A DNA stretch of 64,000 bases from Lactarius indigo. Lineage: Eukaryota; Basidiomycota; Agaricomycetes; Russulales; Russulaceae. The notes beneath the pieces are model-generated. The model was not told the origin of the DNA and ran no database searches. It saw nothing but the letters and a program-made list of their open reading frames with translations. Of the stretch, positions 33,520-46,861 are shown piece by piece (within the stretch, counting starts at the first letter, position 1; every line of letters begins with the position of its first letter). The translations under genes and the position numbers were made by a program. The stretch covers positions 2,418,001 through 2,482,000 of the forward strand of contig JAFKAC010000003.1 of assembly GCA_025766275.1 (NCBI GenBank). The letters are read 5' to 3'.

Positions 33520-35108
33520 ATGCAACAGTCCAACTACTTCCAAACCATCAATGCACTGCTTCAGCAATTTCAGCACCCACAGCCTCCTCAGAACTCTCCC
33601 ATACTACCACCCGTAAACCCATTACAGCAACAGTTGCTGCACGCGGTTCAGGCCGCAGACCAGAGCACCTTGCACCAGGGTGGCTTCAATGCACTCTTTC
33701 AGTCCCTCCAACAACAGACACCTCAACCATCCAACACTGCTACCCTTCCAACCCAGTTGTTATCTGATGCTCTCAAATTAATCGCACCGGTGGGCCAGTC
33801 ACCTAACGATGAGCAACTTCTTGTCATGGCACTTCATTCTGGTCTAAATCAGGGATTCGATCATAAAAGAGCGATTGAAACACTCCATGGTGTATGTTCT
33901 CAACCTGTATAACACGGTCTCCCTCTCATACCAGAATGTAGGTCAATAACCATGCTGCCAACCTGTGGAAGGACTATTACCTTGAGCACAAAACCCGCAT
34001 CGATGAGATGGTCAGTCAATTGCAGCCAGCCAAGACCACAAAGAAGCCAGTTCGATTCGATCTCGAAACAAAGGCATCGTCTGCGTCTTCAGAGATCAAG
34101 GGAAAGCAACCAAAGAAGGAGCGGCTAAGCCATGCGGGTGATCCTTCCGCCCCGTCTGGTATTGGACCGTCTCGCACCCACCCCGTTCCTCTTGGTAGCG
34201 AAAGCCCTCTTCCTCCGAGGGTGCGTAGGCACCATAGTTCATCTTGGGACCCAGACATGTCCATTCCTCCTCCTCCTGAGGACGAACCGTTACCCCCGAC
34301 GAAGGTTGTGAAAGTTGTCCGGGGTAACCGCTATACTACTGAAGACAAGAAGTATTTTGCTAAATATATTTCTTGGGCGATACGAAATGATCCTTCTCTC
34401 ACGAAGGGTGAACTTATTGCCAGACTGGCAGAAAAAGTACGTCGATTCCAAAATTTGGTGACTGGATTCGATACGAGTCTTGCATAGGTGCCGCACCATA
34501 CAGCCAATTCTTGGGCTTCTTATTGGACCCGGGATCATTTAGCCGACAAGCTTCTAGCGGCGGTTAGGGGCAAAACGGCTGAGAAATATGCCAGAGATAG
34601 TGAAGAAGACGACCAAGACTCGGAGGAGGACCGTAGTTCCTATGATGAAGAGGATGTCGAAGCAACTATGGGGGAGTCGGGTGGGACCTTCGGTGCTACA
34701 GACATTAGAGTGATGGCCAAACATATCGCGAAGTACAGTTCTACCCAGTGGGCGGAGATGTCAAACAAGCAAAGATGGTTTCCCTTCCACGAAGAGGTAA
34801 ATCATATATGCAACCTCGCACTTGACAATTTACGAACACGATTTTTAGTATCCTCAGCGTTCCGACAAGTGTTATATGGAGAAATATCGTACTATGGAGC
34901 CTGGTATGCGTCCTTTATCGACGATCATCTGCGCGAAGGTTGAATTCTTTCCGCAGAATTTCTTAAACTCGCTGAACGATACAGAAGGCGCACACGGAGA
35001 CAATTGGAGATGCAGCGTGGGACACCGTCCTGGGCTAATGCAGTGGGACGTAAACGTCGTTCATCCGTGCATGGATCGCCTAGCAAGCGAGCTCGGGAAG
35101 TGGAGTGA
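33520..35108 (+). CDS. Rap1-type Myb-domain protein
   Basis: Five exons (33520..33891, 33942..34436, 34488..34796, 34849..34903, 34957..35108) give 460 residues. The N-terminus is Gln/Pro-rich. At about residues 225-290 a Myb-like domain reads RYTTEDKKYFAKYISWAIRN, then LTKGELIARLAEKVPHHTAN and SWASYWTRD, the three-helix pattern of the Rap1 Myb domain. An acidic stretch (EEDDQDSEEDRSSYDEEDVE) and a second helical region (VMAKHIAKYSSTQWAEMSNK) follow; the second may be another degenerate Myb fold. The end is basic (GRKRRSSVHGSPSKRAREVE), a likely nuclear signal. Chromatin or telomere binding is inference; no BRCT domain seen. Confidence 0.75.
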
Positions 35109-35261
35109 GGCAACCTGGTCGTTGTATTATGTGTCGATATTGTAGTAGCGGAAATGTGTTAAGCAAGCCTAAATTGCACACTTTTGGCACGTGCAAATCG
35201 ATTGTTTGACCCTGACTGCGACCACGACCACCACACTAATATCCAAGTACCTGCATCATCC

Positions 35262-36923
35262 ATGGATGAGGAATACGACGTATGGCCCGTCATATATCCG
35301 GCCCACCTCTTGCTCACCTCTCTCAGGTTATCGTTCTCGGCACCGGCTTGACCGAGTGTATCTTATCTGGTCTTCTCTCTGTTGAGGGCAAGAAGGTCCT
35401 CCACATGGACAGGAACGACTATTACGGCGGCGATAGTGCCAGTCTGAACCTCACTCAGGTCTGCTGTTGATATTACATGTGCGTGCGGCCTCTGATCTAC
35501 TCTCTGTCAACAGCTCTTTCGAAAATTCCGTGGTGATCAGGCTCCCCCCTCTGAGCTTGGTCGCGACAGGGATTATGCTGTCGATCTCGTCCCAAAGTTT
35601 ATCATAGCATCAGGAGAGCTCACGAAGATCCTCGTCCATACCGATGTCACTCGTTATCTCGAATTCAAGCAGATCGCGGGCAGCTTCGTCTACCGTGACG
35701 GCAAGATCTCTAAGGTTCCCAGCACCGAGATGGAGGCAGTCAAAAGCCCATTGATGGGCCTCTTTGAAAAGCGCCGTGCGAAGAAATTCTTTGAGTTCCT
35801 GCAGAATTGGAAGGACGAGGATCCTGCTACCCACCAAGGTCTGTTCTCCTTGTCTGACAACCACTAGCCTTCTCACAAGATTAATCACGTAGACATCAAC
35901 CTCGACACCGCTACGATGAAGACAGTTTATGAGAAATTCGGGCTGGAGCCTGGTACCCAAGACTTCATTGGGCATGCTATGGCACTCTACCTAGATGATG
36001 AGTACGCACAGCTTCAGTGTTAATAAGACTTGATCATTGATGGTTATTTTAGTTACATCAACAAGCCCGCACGCCAGGCCTATGAGCGCATCGTGCTTTA
36101 CACTTCTTCCATGGCGCGTTATGGCAAGTCGCCGTACATTTATCCCCTTTATGGCCTCGGCGAGCTACCTCAGGCGTTTGCGCGCCTCTCCGCTATCTAC
36201 GGTGGCACCTACATGCTTGACAAACCAGTCCACGAAATCGTCACCGATTCGGAGGGTAAGTTTGTTGGTGTGCGTAGCGGATCCGAAACCGTGAGGGCCA
36301 AACAAGTCATTGGTGATCCGAGCTACTTTGGCGACGACAAGGAGAGCGGGAAGATCCGCGTCTTTGAGGACGGAAAGGTCGTCCGCGCTATCTGCATCCT
36401 CAAGCACCCTATCCCGGGGACAGAAGACGCCGACAGTGTTCAAATTATCATCCCACAGAATCAGGTCCGTAGGCGGCATGGTAAGTCCCTTGTTGATGAA
36501 CCGAAACCACACTTATTCGATGTCGCGCCAGATATTTACATCGCTATGGTCTCTTCGACGCACAATGTCTGCGCCAAAGACGTCTATGTGGCCATAGTCA
36601 GCACGATTGTCGAGACAGATCGCCCTGAGCAAGAGATCGTCCCGGGTCTTCAACTTCTCGGACCCATATATGAGAAGTATGAGGTCCTTTTCCACACCTG
36701 CCTGGGCCTTGGGTTTAACAGCTTACTCCCTAGATTCGTTTCTGTCACGCCCATCTATACCCCAGTTTCGGACGGCAAAGCTGACAACATCTTTATCACC
36801 CGTTCTTACGATGCGACAAGTCACTTCGAGACTGTTGTCGAGGACGTCCAGGATGTTTGGAAGAGGATCATTGGCAAGGACCTGGTTTTGAAAAAGCGTG
36901 AAGTTGAAGTAGTCGAGCACTAG
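35262..36923 (+). CDS. GDI1: Rab GDP-dissociation inhibitor
   Basis: Seven exons (35262..35279, 35327..35458, 35514..35838, 35893..36001, 36053..36480, 36532..36676, 36734..36923) give 448 residues, the usual length. The start [21 protein letters not shown] is the sequence-conserved region 1 of GDI/REP proteins. [56 protein letters not shown] and [14 protein letters not shown] follow in order. GDI extracts prenylated, GDP-bound Rab proteins from membranes and recycles them in the cytosol. The first coding exon is only 18 nt. No defect seen. Confidence 0.97.
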
Positions 36924-37086
36924 TCACCTGCGTCGATTATCAACGCCCGATCACTCTTTTCCTCACCCGTCCTCACTCATTTTTTCCTGTGGTTTAGTTG
37001 CAACAATACAAATTGTATCATTCTCCTCTGACGTACATAACTGTCACAATGCCAGTTTCCTTAAATGCCTTACCAACTTGCCGAAA

Positions 37087-40000
37087 TCAGATGAACGAAC
37101 TCATGTCAAACTCTGGTACCTGTACGTCTTGCTTTGCGGTCTTCAAAAGACTGCCTAGCCCAGCCTTTCTTGCGACCAAGTCGCCTTCGTTGATGGTCTC
37201 CTTCATAAGCTGGGCGGGGGGCTCGGTAATCTCCCTAGGTTTAGGTGACGGTCGGCGAGTTGGTGGCGCCGCGAAGGGGTCTATATCGATCATGATTGAA
37301 GATCTACGTCGCATGGCTTGCTCTAATGCGTGCAGTCTACGCGCTGTGGTCGGACTTGGAGGTGCGAAGTGCTGCGTAGGATCATGGGTTACGAGGGACG
37401 GCCGATCAAACGACCAAGACCTGACAAGATCTAACGCGAGGGCATGGCAGCCTGCGAAAAAGCATGGGTAAATCTAAGAGGCGGCAATGTCTCGAAAGAT
37501 ACCCACTCACCCATTCGAGTGAAAACGCGTGCCATCTGTAGTACGTAATTGAATTCGGTGCGGCCTGAGATCTCACTTGTGCCTTTTGCGGTTTGGAGCG
37601 TCTTGGATTTCAATTGGGAGAAGAGGAGGGCCAGACTAGGGTCGTCGTAGTGTGGATTTCCGAACTCTGTAATAGGTATGTCCAGCGCGCTGGCGACGTC
37701 TTGCAGAGGTGTCTGGTAGATGAACGTCAGAGAGCGTAAACAAGAGATGAAAAAGGATGGGCAATAACCACGGACCACAAGTATTCTCACTGCGAGATCT
37801 CGGCGGTGCAGCAGCCAAAAGGCCCAACTCCCGAGCCACCTGTTCCCCTTCTTGAAAGCCAAGGGGATGATGGTCTCGTTGAGAATGTCGCGCAAGATGG
37901 GACCATCATCGCGACCCTCGACAACACGCGCCAGAGCAACGGCCAACTGGAAGTCGTCGAGGTGACGAAGGCAAACATTCACGGCATCTTTCAGATTACC
38001 ACCAAGGATGAAGAACGCGGCCGCATATTCTATTAAGTTCTCGTTGAGCCCGAACGCATGAGGGAAACTGTGTGACCGAGCGTACCAAAGCGGCGCTTGC
38101 TGAGCAGAGCATAGGCGTTCTTGAGTGCCGCAGTCCGCCATCGCGGTTGCGTGAAATCGTTGGACAAGAACTTGATCATAACTGATTGCTCCTTGTGCCA
38201 TGCAGCCTGCCGCCAGAGTCCGTGCACGAGCTTGTGTTTTCCGAGGGCAAAGTAAAACAATGAGCAGGCAACTGGATCGCGAGCGTCTCCAGCCATATAC
38301 TCGGTCCTAGCGATGAGCTCTATGTGAGATCTCTGCGGCAATATATTAATGAATAGGGCTCGTGCATGAGAACGGTGATTTTACGTACCATCGATTCAAC
38401 AGAGTTGAGCCAGAGAAACACGCCCAGTGCACGAGCATCGCTCCATGTCATTTTGCCTTGGCACGCGGCCAACGACGCTGACAGTAGCAACCCCTGAGTC
38501 TCACTATGAAAAGCCCAAATGATATCACGAAATCGTAATCTGGCACGCCAACCTGATCGACGACTGACACCACCTCTTGACTCTGGGCTACTTGGTACAG
38601 AAGCGCGTTGATTGAGAATGTAGAAAGAACGCATTGAGATGAGATAGCGCAATCCATTGGCATCGAGGGCTCTCCGGGACTCGTCGACCTGAATGATGCT
38701 CCGCTAAGGCAGAAAAAAGCTATACCCGCTAGTGCGTACCTCAAGCACGGCTCGTATGAGTACAAGAAGGTGTGCATGCTCATTCGGTGTTAGATGAGGG
38801 AGTGGCGTTGCTTCTAGATGATCGAGCAGCCGTTCAATTAGTGGGCGAGAAAAGCCTTGATCTTCTAGCCTACTGTAATCAGTGGGGGGTGTCGCAACCC
38901 GGGTAATGCTCACTCGTCGGTTTCCTCCAACCCGTTAAATAGTGAAGAATACTGCCGGCGGTGAGACCCTATGACCTGTAACACCGGTGAGAAAATATGG
39001 GACAGGGAAACATAGGCCGAAGCTGACTGGACTTGAGACGGGGTTTCTCTTGAGGTAATGACTAATTGGGATAGGGTTCATCCGGAAAGTACCATCCTGC
39101 AATTCAAGGCTCTTCTCCACCTCGCGAGATAGGTGCACAAGAATCTCCTTAACAAGGTCGAGCTTGTCTGTGTTTCAACAATGAGCACCATTGAGAAATA
39201 ACGATAACGATAACCAACCCCACAAGAGACACTGCAGCAACATTTGAGGATGGTAGTCCGGGAGGGGTCCATTCAGCCTTGCAACATACTCGAAAAGGCC
39301 CTCTTCAGTTTCCTCCTTTTCAAGTTGTCGAGACAGTCCATACAAGCACATCTGATGACCAGAACCAATAAGAAGTGTCCCGTACGCCAACCAAATAGAA
39401 TCGCTGATCGGGTGTGGGAGTAGACTTCACCAATTAGGCGGAATTTAGTACGGCGCCGCACCAAAGAACCAGACGTGCGTTCACCTACTTTTCAACATCG
39501 ATGCTCTTGATGACACCCCAACCCGGGCCCTCGTCAAAGTACGTCATCCGTTGTTGACACAGTATCTCAACGCGGTACGCGAATCCGACTGCGAGTATGG
39601 ATTGATTATCGGGTGTCGAGCTCCAATCAAGGTCGTTCACCCGCTCGGATGAGCCCAATATCTTCGCATACTCTAGACCCGATGAAAATTCTGATTCTTT
39701 CGAGTCCCAAATTGTGAGTTCCTCCTCCCCATCTGCTCGCGGAACAACTGGACAAGGGCATAAGCCTCCCGCGCGTGATTTGTGAAGGAGGGAGACAAAC
39801 TGAGAATGGTCTTCTTTGCAGAACTACACCGTGCCATGCGTATGCTCGTTCGACCAGTGCGCAGTTTCCCAGTGCGACGCCAGCCAGTTCCATTCCCGTC
39901 AGGCACCCAAAACATTAGCTCGCCGTCTCTCCCAACGCTTAAAAGGACATCGCGTTCCATCCCAGCCGTGTCACGGCTTGATATCCACCCCATGGGATCG

Positions 40001-42085
40001 ACGGGTAAGATAAATGCTACCGGCAACGGTAGCGGCAATGCTGTTTGAGAGATCACAGATAGTGAAGGTAGACCTCCGCTCATAGCGTGAATGTGAAATA
40101 TAGTGGGCGCAAGATCAGCAGTGATGGCATATATGCATTCATAGGGTGCACTGTTCCGGGAAGGAAGCGAAAACAAGGAGGATATAGGAGGGAGAGATAG
40201 GGTGAGCTCTGGCGTGGTATGTAATGTGAAAAGGCATGTGGCATTCGAGAAAGTTGCAAAGGACCGTCCTGAAAAGATGCGTGAATTTCGACAGTTACCC
40301 ACATCAGATAGAACTTGCCTCCATTCAGTACAACGACATTGTCCGCCGTTGTCCACCTCCCAGCACGCTGTAGTGATGTGCCGTGATCGCGCACAATCCA
40401 CGCATCGCCCCCCGTTTCACGTACAACTGCCAAGCCCGTACCATCGGGTGTACGCACAAATTGTTTGATACGTGGTTCGCCATCAGTCGTGTAATCATGA
40501 ACGCGGCCCAGTAGAGTGAGACCATCGGAACGCGAGTCAAAAAAGTTCAAAGGCTCGAGCATATGCACGGACAAAGGAGCCGTTGAAACTAATGCTAGCG
40601 TGTGTTTGGTGGGGCCGGGAACGACGTGCAAGTACGAGGGAGCTCTTAAAAATGAGAAAGGGACATTCTGAAGGAGGGCGAACTGTTTGAGGAGTGTGGG
40701 CGGTCGCCGATCCAGATTCTGGCTAGAGGTGAGGCTCGAAGCTACCAATGATGGACAAGATACTTGCCGCAACGGCCCGGATAGAAAGCGAACCATCAGG
40801 AAGAGCTTGCATGAACATATCCCATCCAGCGTCTCTGATGTCCTGGACTCTTCGTATTTTCACATCATCTTTATCAGATGTATCCGAGAGGACAGATGTA
40901 AGTGTCCCGAGTAAGAATTTCTCTATTAAGATAGAAAATGCTGGAAGTAGGATGATCAGGTCGGACCCGGGGGCAGCTTCGAAGCTGTCGGTGAGGAGAG
41001 ATTTAAAGTTGCGTGCAGTTGCAAGTATTGTGGAGAGTCCAAGACAGGTGTGAATATGCGAAGTGTTGCGTCGGAGGTAACTGTGTACAGAACAAGGCCA
41101 TCCCTGTAAACGAGATCCGAGGTCAGTGATGTACAAGTCCACGTTTTGGGCGCCACTCACCGACTAGAAACCTGAGTAGAACGCCAAATAATACTGGTGA
41201 CAGGTCTGGGGTGAGGGATCGCTTGAATCTGCCGGCCGGATGTCGTAAGAATTATGCGAATTATTTTGGCTTGCTAGTCGTGGGTCAAATGTGAAAGCGG
41301 AACGTGGCGACGTTGTGTGCATACCTCCGAGACGGTTGCAAGATACGCCAGAGAAGGGGAGAAGTGGATGGAAGATAGCTCCTGCGACCTGTTATACATA
41401 TGAGACAACGAAAGTGCAAGCGATTAAGGGAAGAGGTGACCTGCACAACCACTTGGACGACCAGGTCGGAAGATCATTCTCCATGACTAGAGTGTAGGAC
41501 AGACAGTGTCGATTGAGTCGCAACCACCAGGAGACCTGCATAGGGTGAGTGGTAGTACGCGAGTGGAAGAAGAGAAGCAAGCACACCGGAACTGCAGTCA
41601 ATGGCGGTGATGGGCTTACCATCGGGAAGCAGTAGAGACGAGTGAACGAGCCAAGTGCGGGCGGAGACCCCAGAAAGAGACCAAACAGCAAGCCTAGGAC
41701 CGGATGCAGCAGCTACCTGTATGCGAGGATGAGGCGGAGCAGTGAGCGGTGAGAAGGAAGGCACGTGGCATAGTATGAGGGAGTGCGTACAAGCTTTAAC
41801 GCGGGATCAACGGCGAGAGACGTAATGTTACAGTTCACGCTCGCACCAGGGAAGACCTGAGAAAAAGCTAGGGCACGCAAGAAGCGGAGAGAGGTGGCAT
41901 CGAGGATGACAACTGCATCAGCGGACGGATAAAGCTAGCAAGATTGTACGACGTGAGTGTGAGCAAAGAAAATTAGCAAGCGAGCAGGGTTGACTGACAA
42001 GAAGAGACTCTGTGGGAAGACAGAGGGTGTGAAGGCAACAAGCTGATGAAGGCGAACCAGGGAAAGCGCGCACGAGGTCGAGCAT
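37087..42085 (-). CDS. RAV1: RAVE complex subunit Rav1 (rabconnectin-3 family)
   Basis: A long multi-exon gene starting MLDLVRAFPGSPSSACCLHT and ending VPEFDMSSFI. WD-repeat sequence fills the N-terminal half, for example VAAASGPRLAVWSLSG, SVGRDGELMFWVPDGNGTGW and TGRTSIRMARCSSAKKTILS. The Rav1 C-terminal domain is diagnostic: DPVACSLFYFALGKHKLVHG, PRWRTAALKNAYALLSKRRF, YAAAFFILGGNLKDAVNVCL and SWAFWLLHRRDLAVRILVV. Rav1 with Skp1 and Rav2 reassembles the vacuolar ATPase. Exon boundaries were checked in several parts but not for every exon, so a small error inside the model is possible. Divergent from the fasciclin gene with 154 bp between starts. Confidence 0.9.
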
Positions 42086-42239
42086 GGTCAGGGGCCAACA
42101 GCCGGCCAAGAGCGGAAAACGGAAAGGGCAAGCAAGGTAGCGCATGCCGGCACACCGCACGCATACATGCGCGTCCGCGTCATAACATAAGACATAAGAG
42201 GCACCCGCGTTCCCTCTCCCCGCAGCTGTCCCTGCGCAA

Positions 42240-45023
42240 ATGCGTCTCCCCTCCTTCCTCTTCGCCGTCCTCCCTTACTACTCTCTTGCCTTTCATTCAC
42301 AACTCCCGCTAAATTCTCCTCACGCGAGCGCGTTCTCAACCACTCTCGTAGACAAATTGTCCGAGGACCCAGACTTCACGGCCCTTCTTCGTCTTCTTCA
42401 ACGCGCCAAGCTTATTCCCACCCTCAACAGGCTCAACGGCAGCACTTTCTTTGCTCCCACAAACGATGCAATTCACCGCGACGCATTCCTTTCTCGGCAC
42501 ACTTCACTCGCGGGACGACAATATCAATGAACGTCTTCGGCAGGAAATATTCTACCATTTGCTTAACTACACCGTCGTCCTTCCGGAGGACGACAACGTC
42601 CTTGTTACGAGGACTCTCCACTTTCCGCGCGACAGCTCTGGGCCCCCGTCGGATGAGCCTCCTCCTTCTCCCCCTTGGCTCCCGGTCCCTGGTGGGTCCC
42701 TCGGACACGAACCACAACGGCTCCGGGTAGCTTCCCGGCATGGTGGCATTTACGTCGGCGTCGACGCTTTCGGCAAGGGTGGGGTTCGAGTCGTCAAAGG
42801 TCCCATTGACGCGGGCAATGGGGTCCTCCTTGGTATCGAAGATATCTTGACAGTACCCCCCAGCTTATGTGGGTGCCGTCATTTTATGCCTCGGCGCATG
42901 TGAATGATTCAGCCCGTTCAGCGGATGTGGTCTCCACTCGTTCCTCCACGTCCTACTTTCACAGGATACTGACCCCGGCGGCAATCACTCGTCTGAATGA
43001 GACCGCTGAGCTCACCATCTTTGTTCCGGTGGACTCTGCCTGGAACGCTCTCCACCCGGTCGAGAAGCTCTACTTGGAGAGCGAATTCGCTACAGACGAC
43101 GTACTCCGCATTCTTGAAATGCATGCTGTCGTGCGGAATGGGGTGAAATGGTCCGAATCGTTCAACCCTGCCATCAATTGTCAGTCACTCCTCCCTACGG
43201 CCGTCTTCTTTTCATCTAATGCAATGTAGTGACTACTCTCGACGGAAGGGAGTTAAACGTTGTGACCTTATCAGACAAGGTCATGGTATCAGAAGCTGAA
43301 CTTGTTGAACCTGACATATACGCGTCCAATGGGGTCTTGCACACGATCTCGTCACTCTTGATCCCTGAGGGCACTCTCCAATTAACGCCGGAGAAATTCC
43401 TACTTGCGTTGAACTGCACCAACTTTGTTTCCATGGTCCACTCCGTGAATCTGACTCACCTCATTAATGACACCGATGCACAATACACAATTCTCGCCCC
43501 CCAAGATGACGTTTTTACTGCGTACGGAGATGAGGAGCTTCCTAAAAAAGGCAGCGATGATCTGAAAAGGCTGTTGAAATATCACTTCCTTCCTGGCCGG
43601 TGGACTCCCAAAACTCTGAAAGACGGCTTGCTCATAGAGACGGAATTAGACGAGCCAGGTTTAGCCGGAAAGGCGCAGGTACTGCAAGCGTCAATCACGG
43701 GACGTAGCAAGGAACAAGCCGAGTTCGCACATTCCATCAGTTTCGGTGGGGCGGCAACCATTGGTGAACCCAGTTAAGCCACCCCTTGAACCACTGGAAC
43801 TTGTCGTGCTAACCAATTAAACGCAGTCGAGATAAACAACACAGTCGTGTACTTTATCTCCCGGCCTCTGTTCCCTCCTGGCAACTCTCTGCAAATTGCT
43901 TTGCCTACTCTCAACTTCTCTTCCTTCATCGCTGCGATATTCTCAGCTGATCTCGCAGACACTATCAAGACCAGTCCCCGCACAACGCTACTCGTCCCAC
44001 ACAACGACGCCTTCAAGCGTCTTGGTTTACTTATCAGCGCACATCTTCTGTCTGCTTCGGCCACAGCTGACCTCGAGAGTGTCGTTTTGCACCACGTAAT
44101 TGACGACGTCGTATACGCCCGCGACCTGCAGAACTCGACGGCTAGAACGTATCCGACGTTGGAAGGTTCTGATCTACATGTCGAACGCACCAAGGCAGGC
44201 ACCATTACCTTGACGTCCAGTGGTGGATGGCCGGGCTTGAACTCTGAGTTCATTCCGATGGATTTATTGTCTGAGACAGGTGCCGTGCACGAACTTTCGG
44301 ACGTCTTCATTCCGCGCTCGGTTCAATTAACGGTGGGCAAATTGGCCAAGGCAGCAAAGGGTACCACCATGACGAATCTAATCATCAAAGCCGGCATGGA
44401 ATGGGTTTTGAACGGGACGGCCCCCCCAGTCGATTCGCCTTGGGGTCAAGATGGTATCTCGGGTACGGGTTGGACACTGCTATGCCCAACAGATGACGCG
44501 TTCAATAAAGTCAACCTAACGCGAACTATATTCGGACAAGGCAGCAATGCAACTCCTCGTGGGGCAACACCTCCTCAGCACCCCGGAGTCGTTAGATGTG
44601 TCTGGCACGCCGAACAATAACCGACCATTGCGTTTCCTTGATTCAGACACGTACGAGACGCTCATCTCACCCGAATCAAACTACCGTGACGTTGTGTTTC
44701 GGGAGATGGATGGCGGTGATATTGCAGTAGGCATCAAGAACGCCCGTGGCACAGGCGGCAAGGCAGACTGGGCTAAAGTGACAGGTTGGGGGCGAGCGAC
44801 GACTGGGGGTGGCACGGGTGGCGTGATTCAGATTGACCGAGTGCTGATTCCGTATGAACCGGTGTGGATCGAATACGGTTGGCCGATATTTGTCGGAATC
44901 TTCGGGGTGCTCGCGATTGGACTGTTCTTCATGGGAGTGCGGAAGGTCTGGCGGTTGGATAGAACGGAGGCTACATACGAGCCTGTCGGTGGTTTCAGCA
45001 GAGAGGATGACGATGAGTTTTGA
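42240..45023 (+). CDS. Fasciclin (FAS1) repeat membrane protein, two frame breaks
   Basis: The product starts with a signal peptide (MRLPSFLFAVLPYYSLAFHS) and ends with a transmembrane helix (WPIFVGIFGVLAIGLFFMGV) and a short acidic tail. Between them are about four FAS1 domains, seen as STFFAPTNDA, LTIFVPVDSAWNAL, YTILAPQDDVFTAY, TTLLVPHNDAFKRL and WTLLCPTDDAFNK, with HHVIDD and YHFLPG type H-boxes. Introns at about 42863, 43180 and 43771 keep frame. Two places do not: near 42490-42510 and near 44522-44532 one extra base must be skipped to stay in the conserved frame, with no intron available. FAS1 membrane proteins are linked to adhesion and vacuolar autophagy, but no role is proved here. 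Confidence 0.8.
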
Positions 45024-45117
45024 TAGTTTATCACTGTACACGTAAATTATTTATTCAACTCATAACCCCGGACATTGTGTGGGCCGAGCCCCGTGATTGT
45101 TTCCGGTGTTATTCCCG

Positions 45118-46566
45118 ATGACAGGTAAGTCTCTTTTTTCTTCCCCACCAAATTAACAGATAGGAAGAGATGGCGAGTGATTTACTGGCCTTGTTCTTCC
45201 GTCTCTAAGAAACACGTCTAAATACAGAGTGGGGACTCATCTGATAAGGCCGCTACGGGCACTAGCTCGGGTGCGTCGGCTGTAGTAGAGAATGCGAAAT
45301 CTTTCATCGCTGGAGGATTCGGAGGCGTCTGCGCAGTCTTAGTTGGTGCGTAGGCTAGACGTTCTACAACTTCTTTCGAATGTGGATTGACTCGCATTCG
45401 TGTATGTGTCTGCGTGTGCAAGGTCATCCATTTGACTTGACCAAAACGAGACTACAGACTGCGCCGCCTGGGACATACTCCGGAGGTTTGGACGTCGTCA
45501 AGAAGGCATTGGCAAGGGATGGCCCCACCGGATTATATCGTGGTGTAGTTCCTCCGTTATTGGGCGTAACGCCCATATTTGCTCTCTCATTCTGGGTACC
45601 CCCGACTCCTCTCCTGCTTACGAGACCTGACGTTGCGGCCTTCGTCAGGCATATGACGCCTCCAAGAAACTCATCCACTACTTTACCCCAAATCGCACCA
45701 ACTCAACGCTCTCAACGGGAGAGCTCGCGGCGGCAGGTTTCCTATCTGCGGTTCCGACTACGTTTGTCACTGCGCCCGTAGAACGTGCCAAAGTCCTTCT
45801 GCAAGTAAGCCTCCGCGAACATTAGACTAAATATGAGGTTTCATTTACGCCGTTTATTAGGTTCAGGGACAGGGAGGATCTGGCCCTCAATACAAGGGCG
45901 TTGTGGACGTCATTGGACACCTATACAAGGAGGGAGGTATTCGTAGTATATTTCGGGGCACGTTCGCCACATTGGCACGGGACGGACCTGGTAGTGCGGC
46001 GTGCGTTTACTTCCGAATTCTTCCTGATGTCCGATTGATCCGCCTAAAGATACTTTGCCACCTACGAAATCACGAAAAAGGCACTTGCACCAGCTGGTGC
46101 ACAGTCTTCGGACCTGAATATCGGTCAAGTCATCTTGGCTGGCGGAACGGCGGGCGTGGCTATGTGGGCTATCGCCATTCCTCCGGACGTGCGTGTCGTT
46201 TGACTCGTATCCTCTGTTTTATGGGATCTCGACGTGACATCATACACGGGTCAGGTTCTGAAATCGAGGCTGCAATCTGCGCCTACGGGGACGTATTCTG
46301 GTATCGTGGATTGCGCACGGAAGACTATTGCTGCAGATGGCGTGAGAGCACTGTGGAAGGGGTTCGGACCAGCCATGGCACGGGTGCGTCACAGGTCGCG
46401 TGAGACGGCACATGGTGATGCTAACAGCACTTGCAGGCATTCCCCGCAAATGCGGCCACATTCGTAAGTTATAACTGAGTCTTTATGCTTAATACTTGTT
46501 TTAATACGGTCGACTGCACAGCTTGGAGTAGAGGCTTCTCGTAAACTCATGGATAACCTCTTTTGA
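45118..46566 (+). CDS. CRC1: Mitochondrial carnitine/acylcarnitine carrier
   Basis: Three mitochondrial-carrier repeats with signatures HPFDLTKTRLQTAPPGTYSG, APVERAKVLLQVQGQGGSG and PPDVLKSRLQSAPTGTYSG; the end reads AFPANAATFLGVEASRKLMD. This is the Crc1 type, an inner-membrane exchanger of acylcarnitine for carnitine that serves peroxisomal beta-oxidation products. The first exon is uncertain: joining ATGACAG (45118-45124) to the acceptor at 45226 gives the wrong frame by one base in the GGGG run at 45229-45232. From there to the stop all junctions keep frame. The stop is at 46564-46566. Confidence 0.85.
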
Positions 46567-46861
46567 GAAAATAATAATTGATAATAATTTACGGCACTTG
46601 GCAACGCGATCACGTGATCAATGCAGACAATGTAAATGAGTGTCGCTGTTAATACGTGTTTCTTTCTCCTTCTCCCTCTACACCCATTCGCAGAGGTTGA
46701 ATCACCTTCTGCGCTTGCTAATATCTATATACAACGACCACGACTGCGACGACTTTTACTGACATTTACAATCAGTTTTTTCTAGCAACGATCCCTCACG
46801 ACCACCTGTCTTTACCCCGAAATCAAGATCCATATCCGCGGAACTATATTTATAATTAGCA

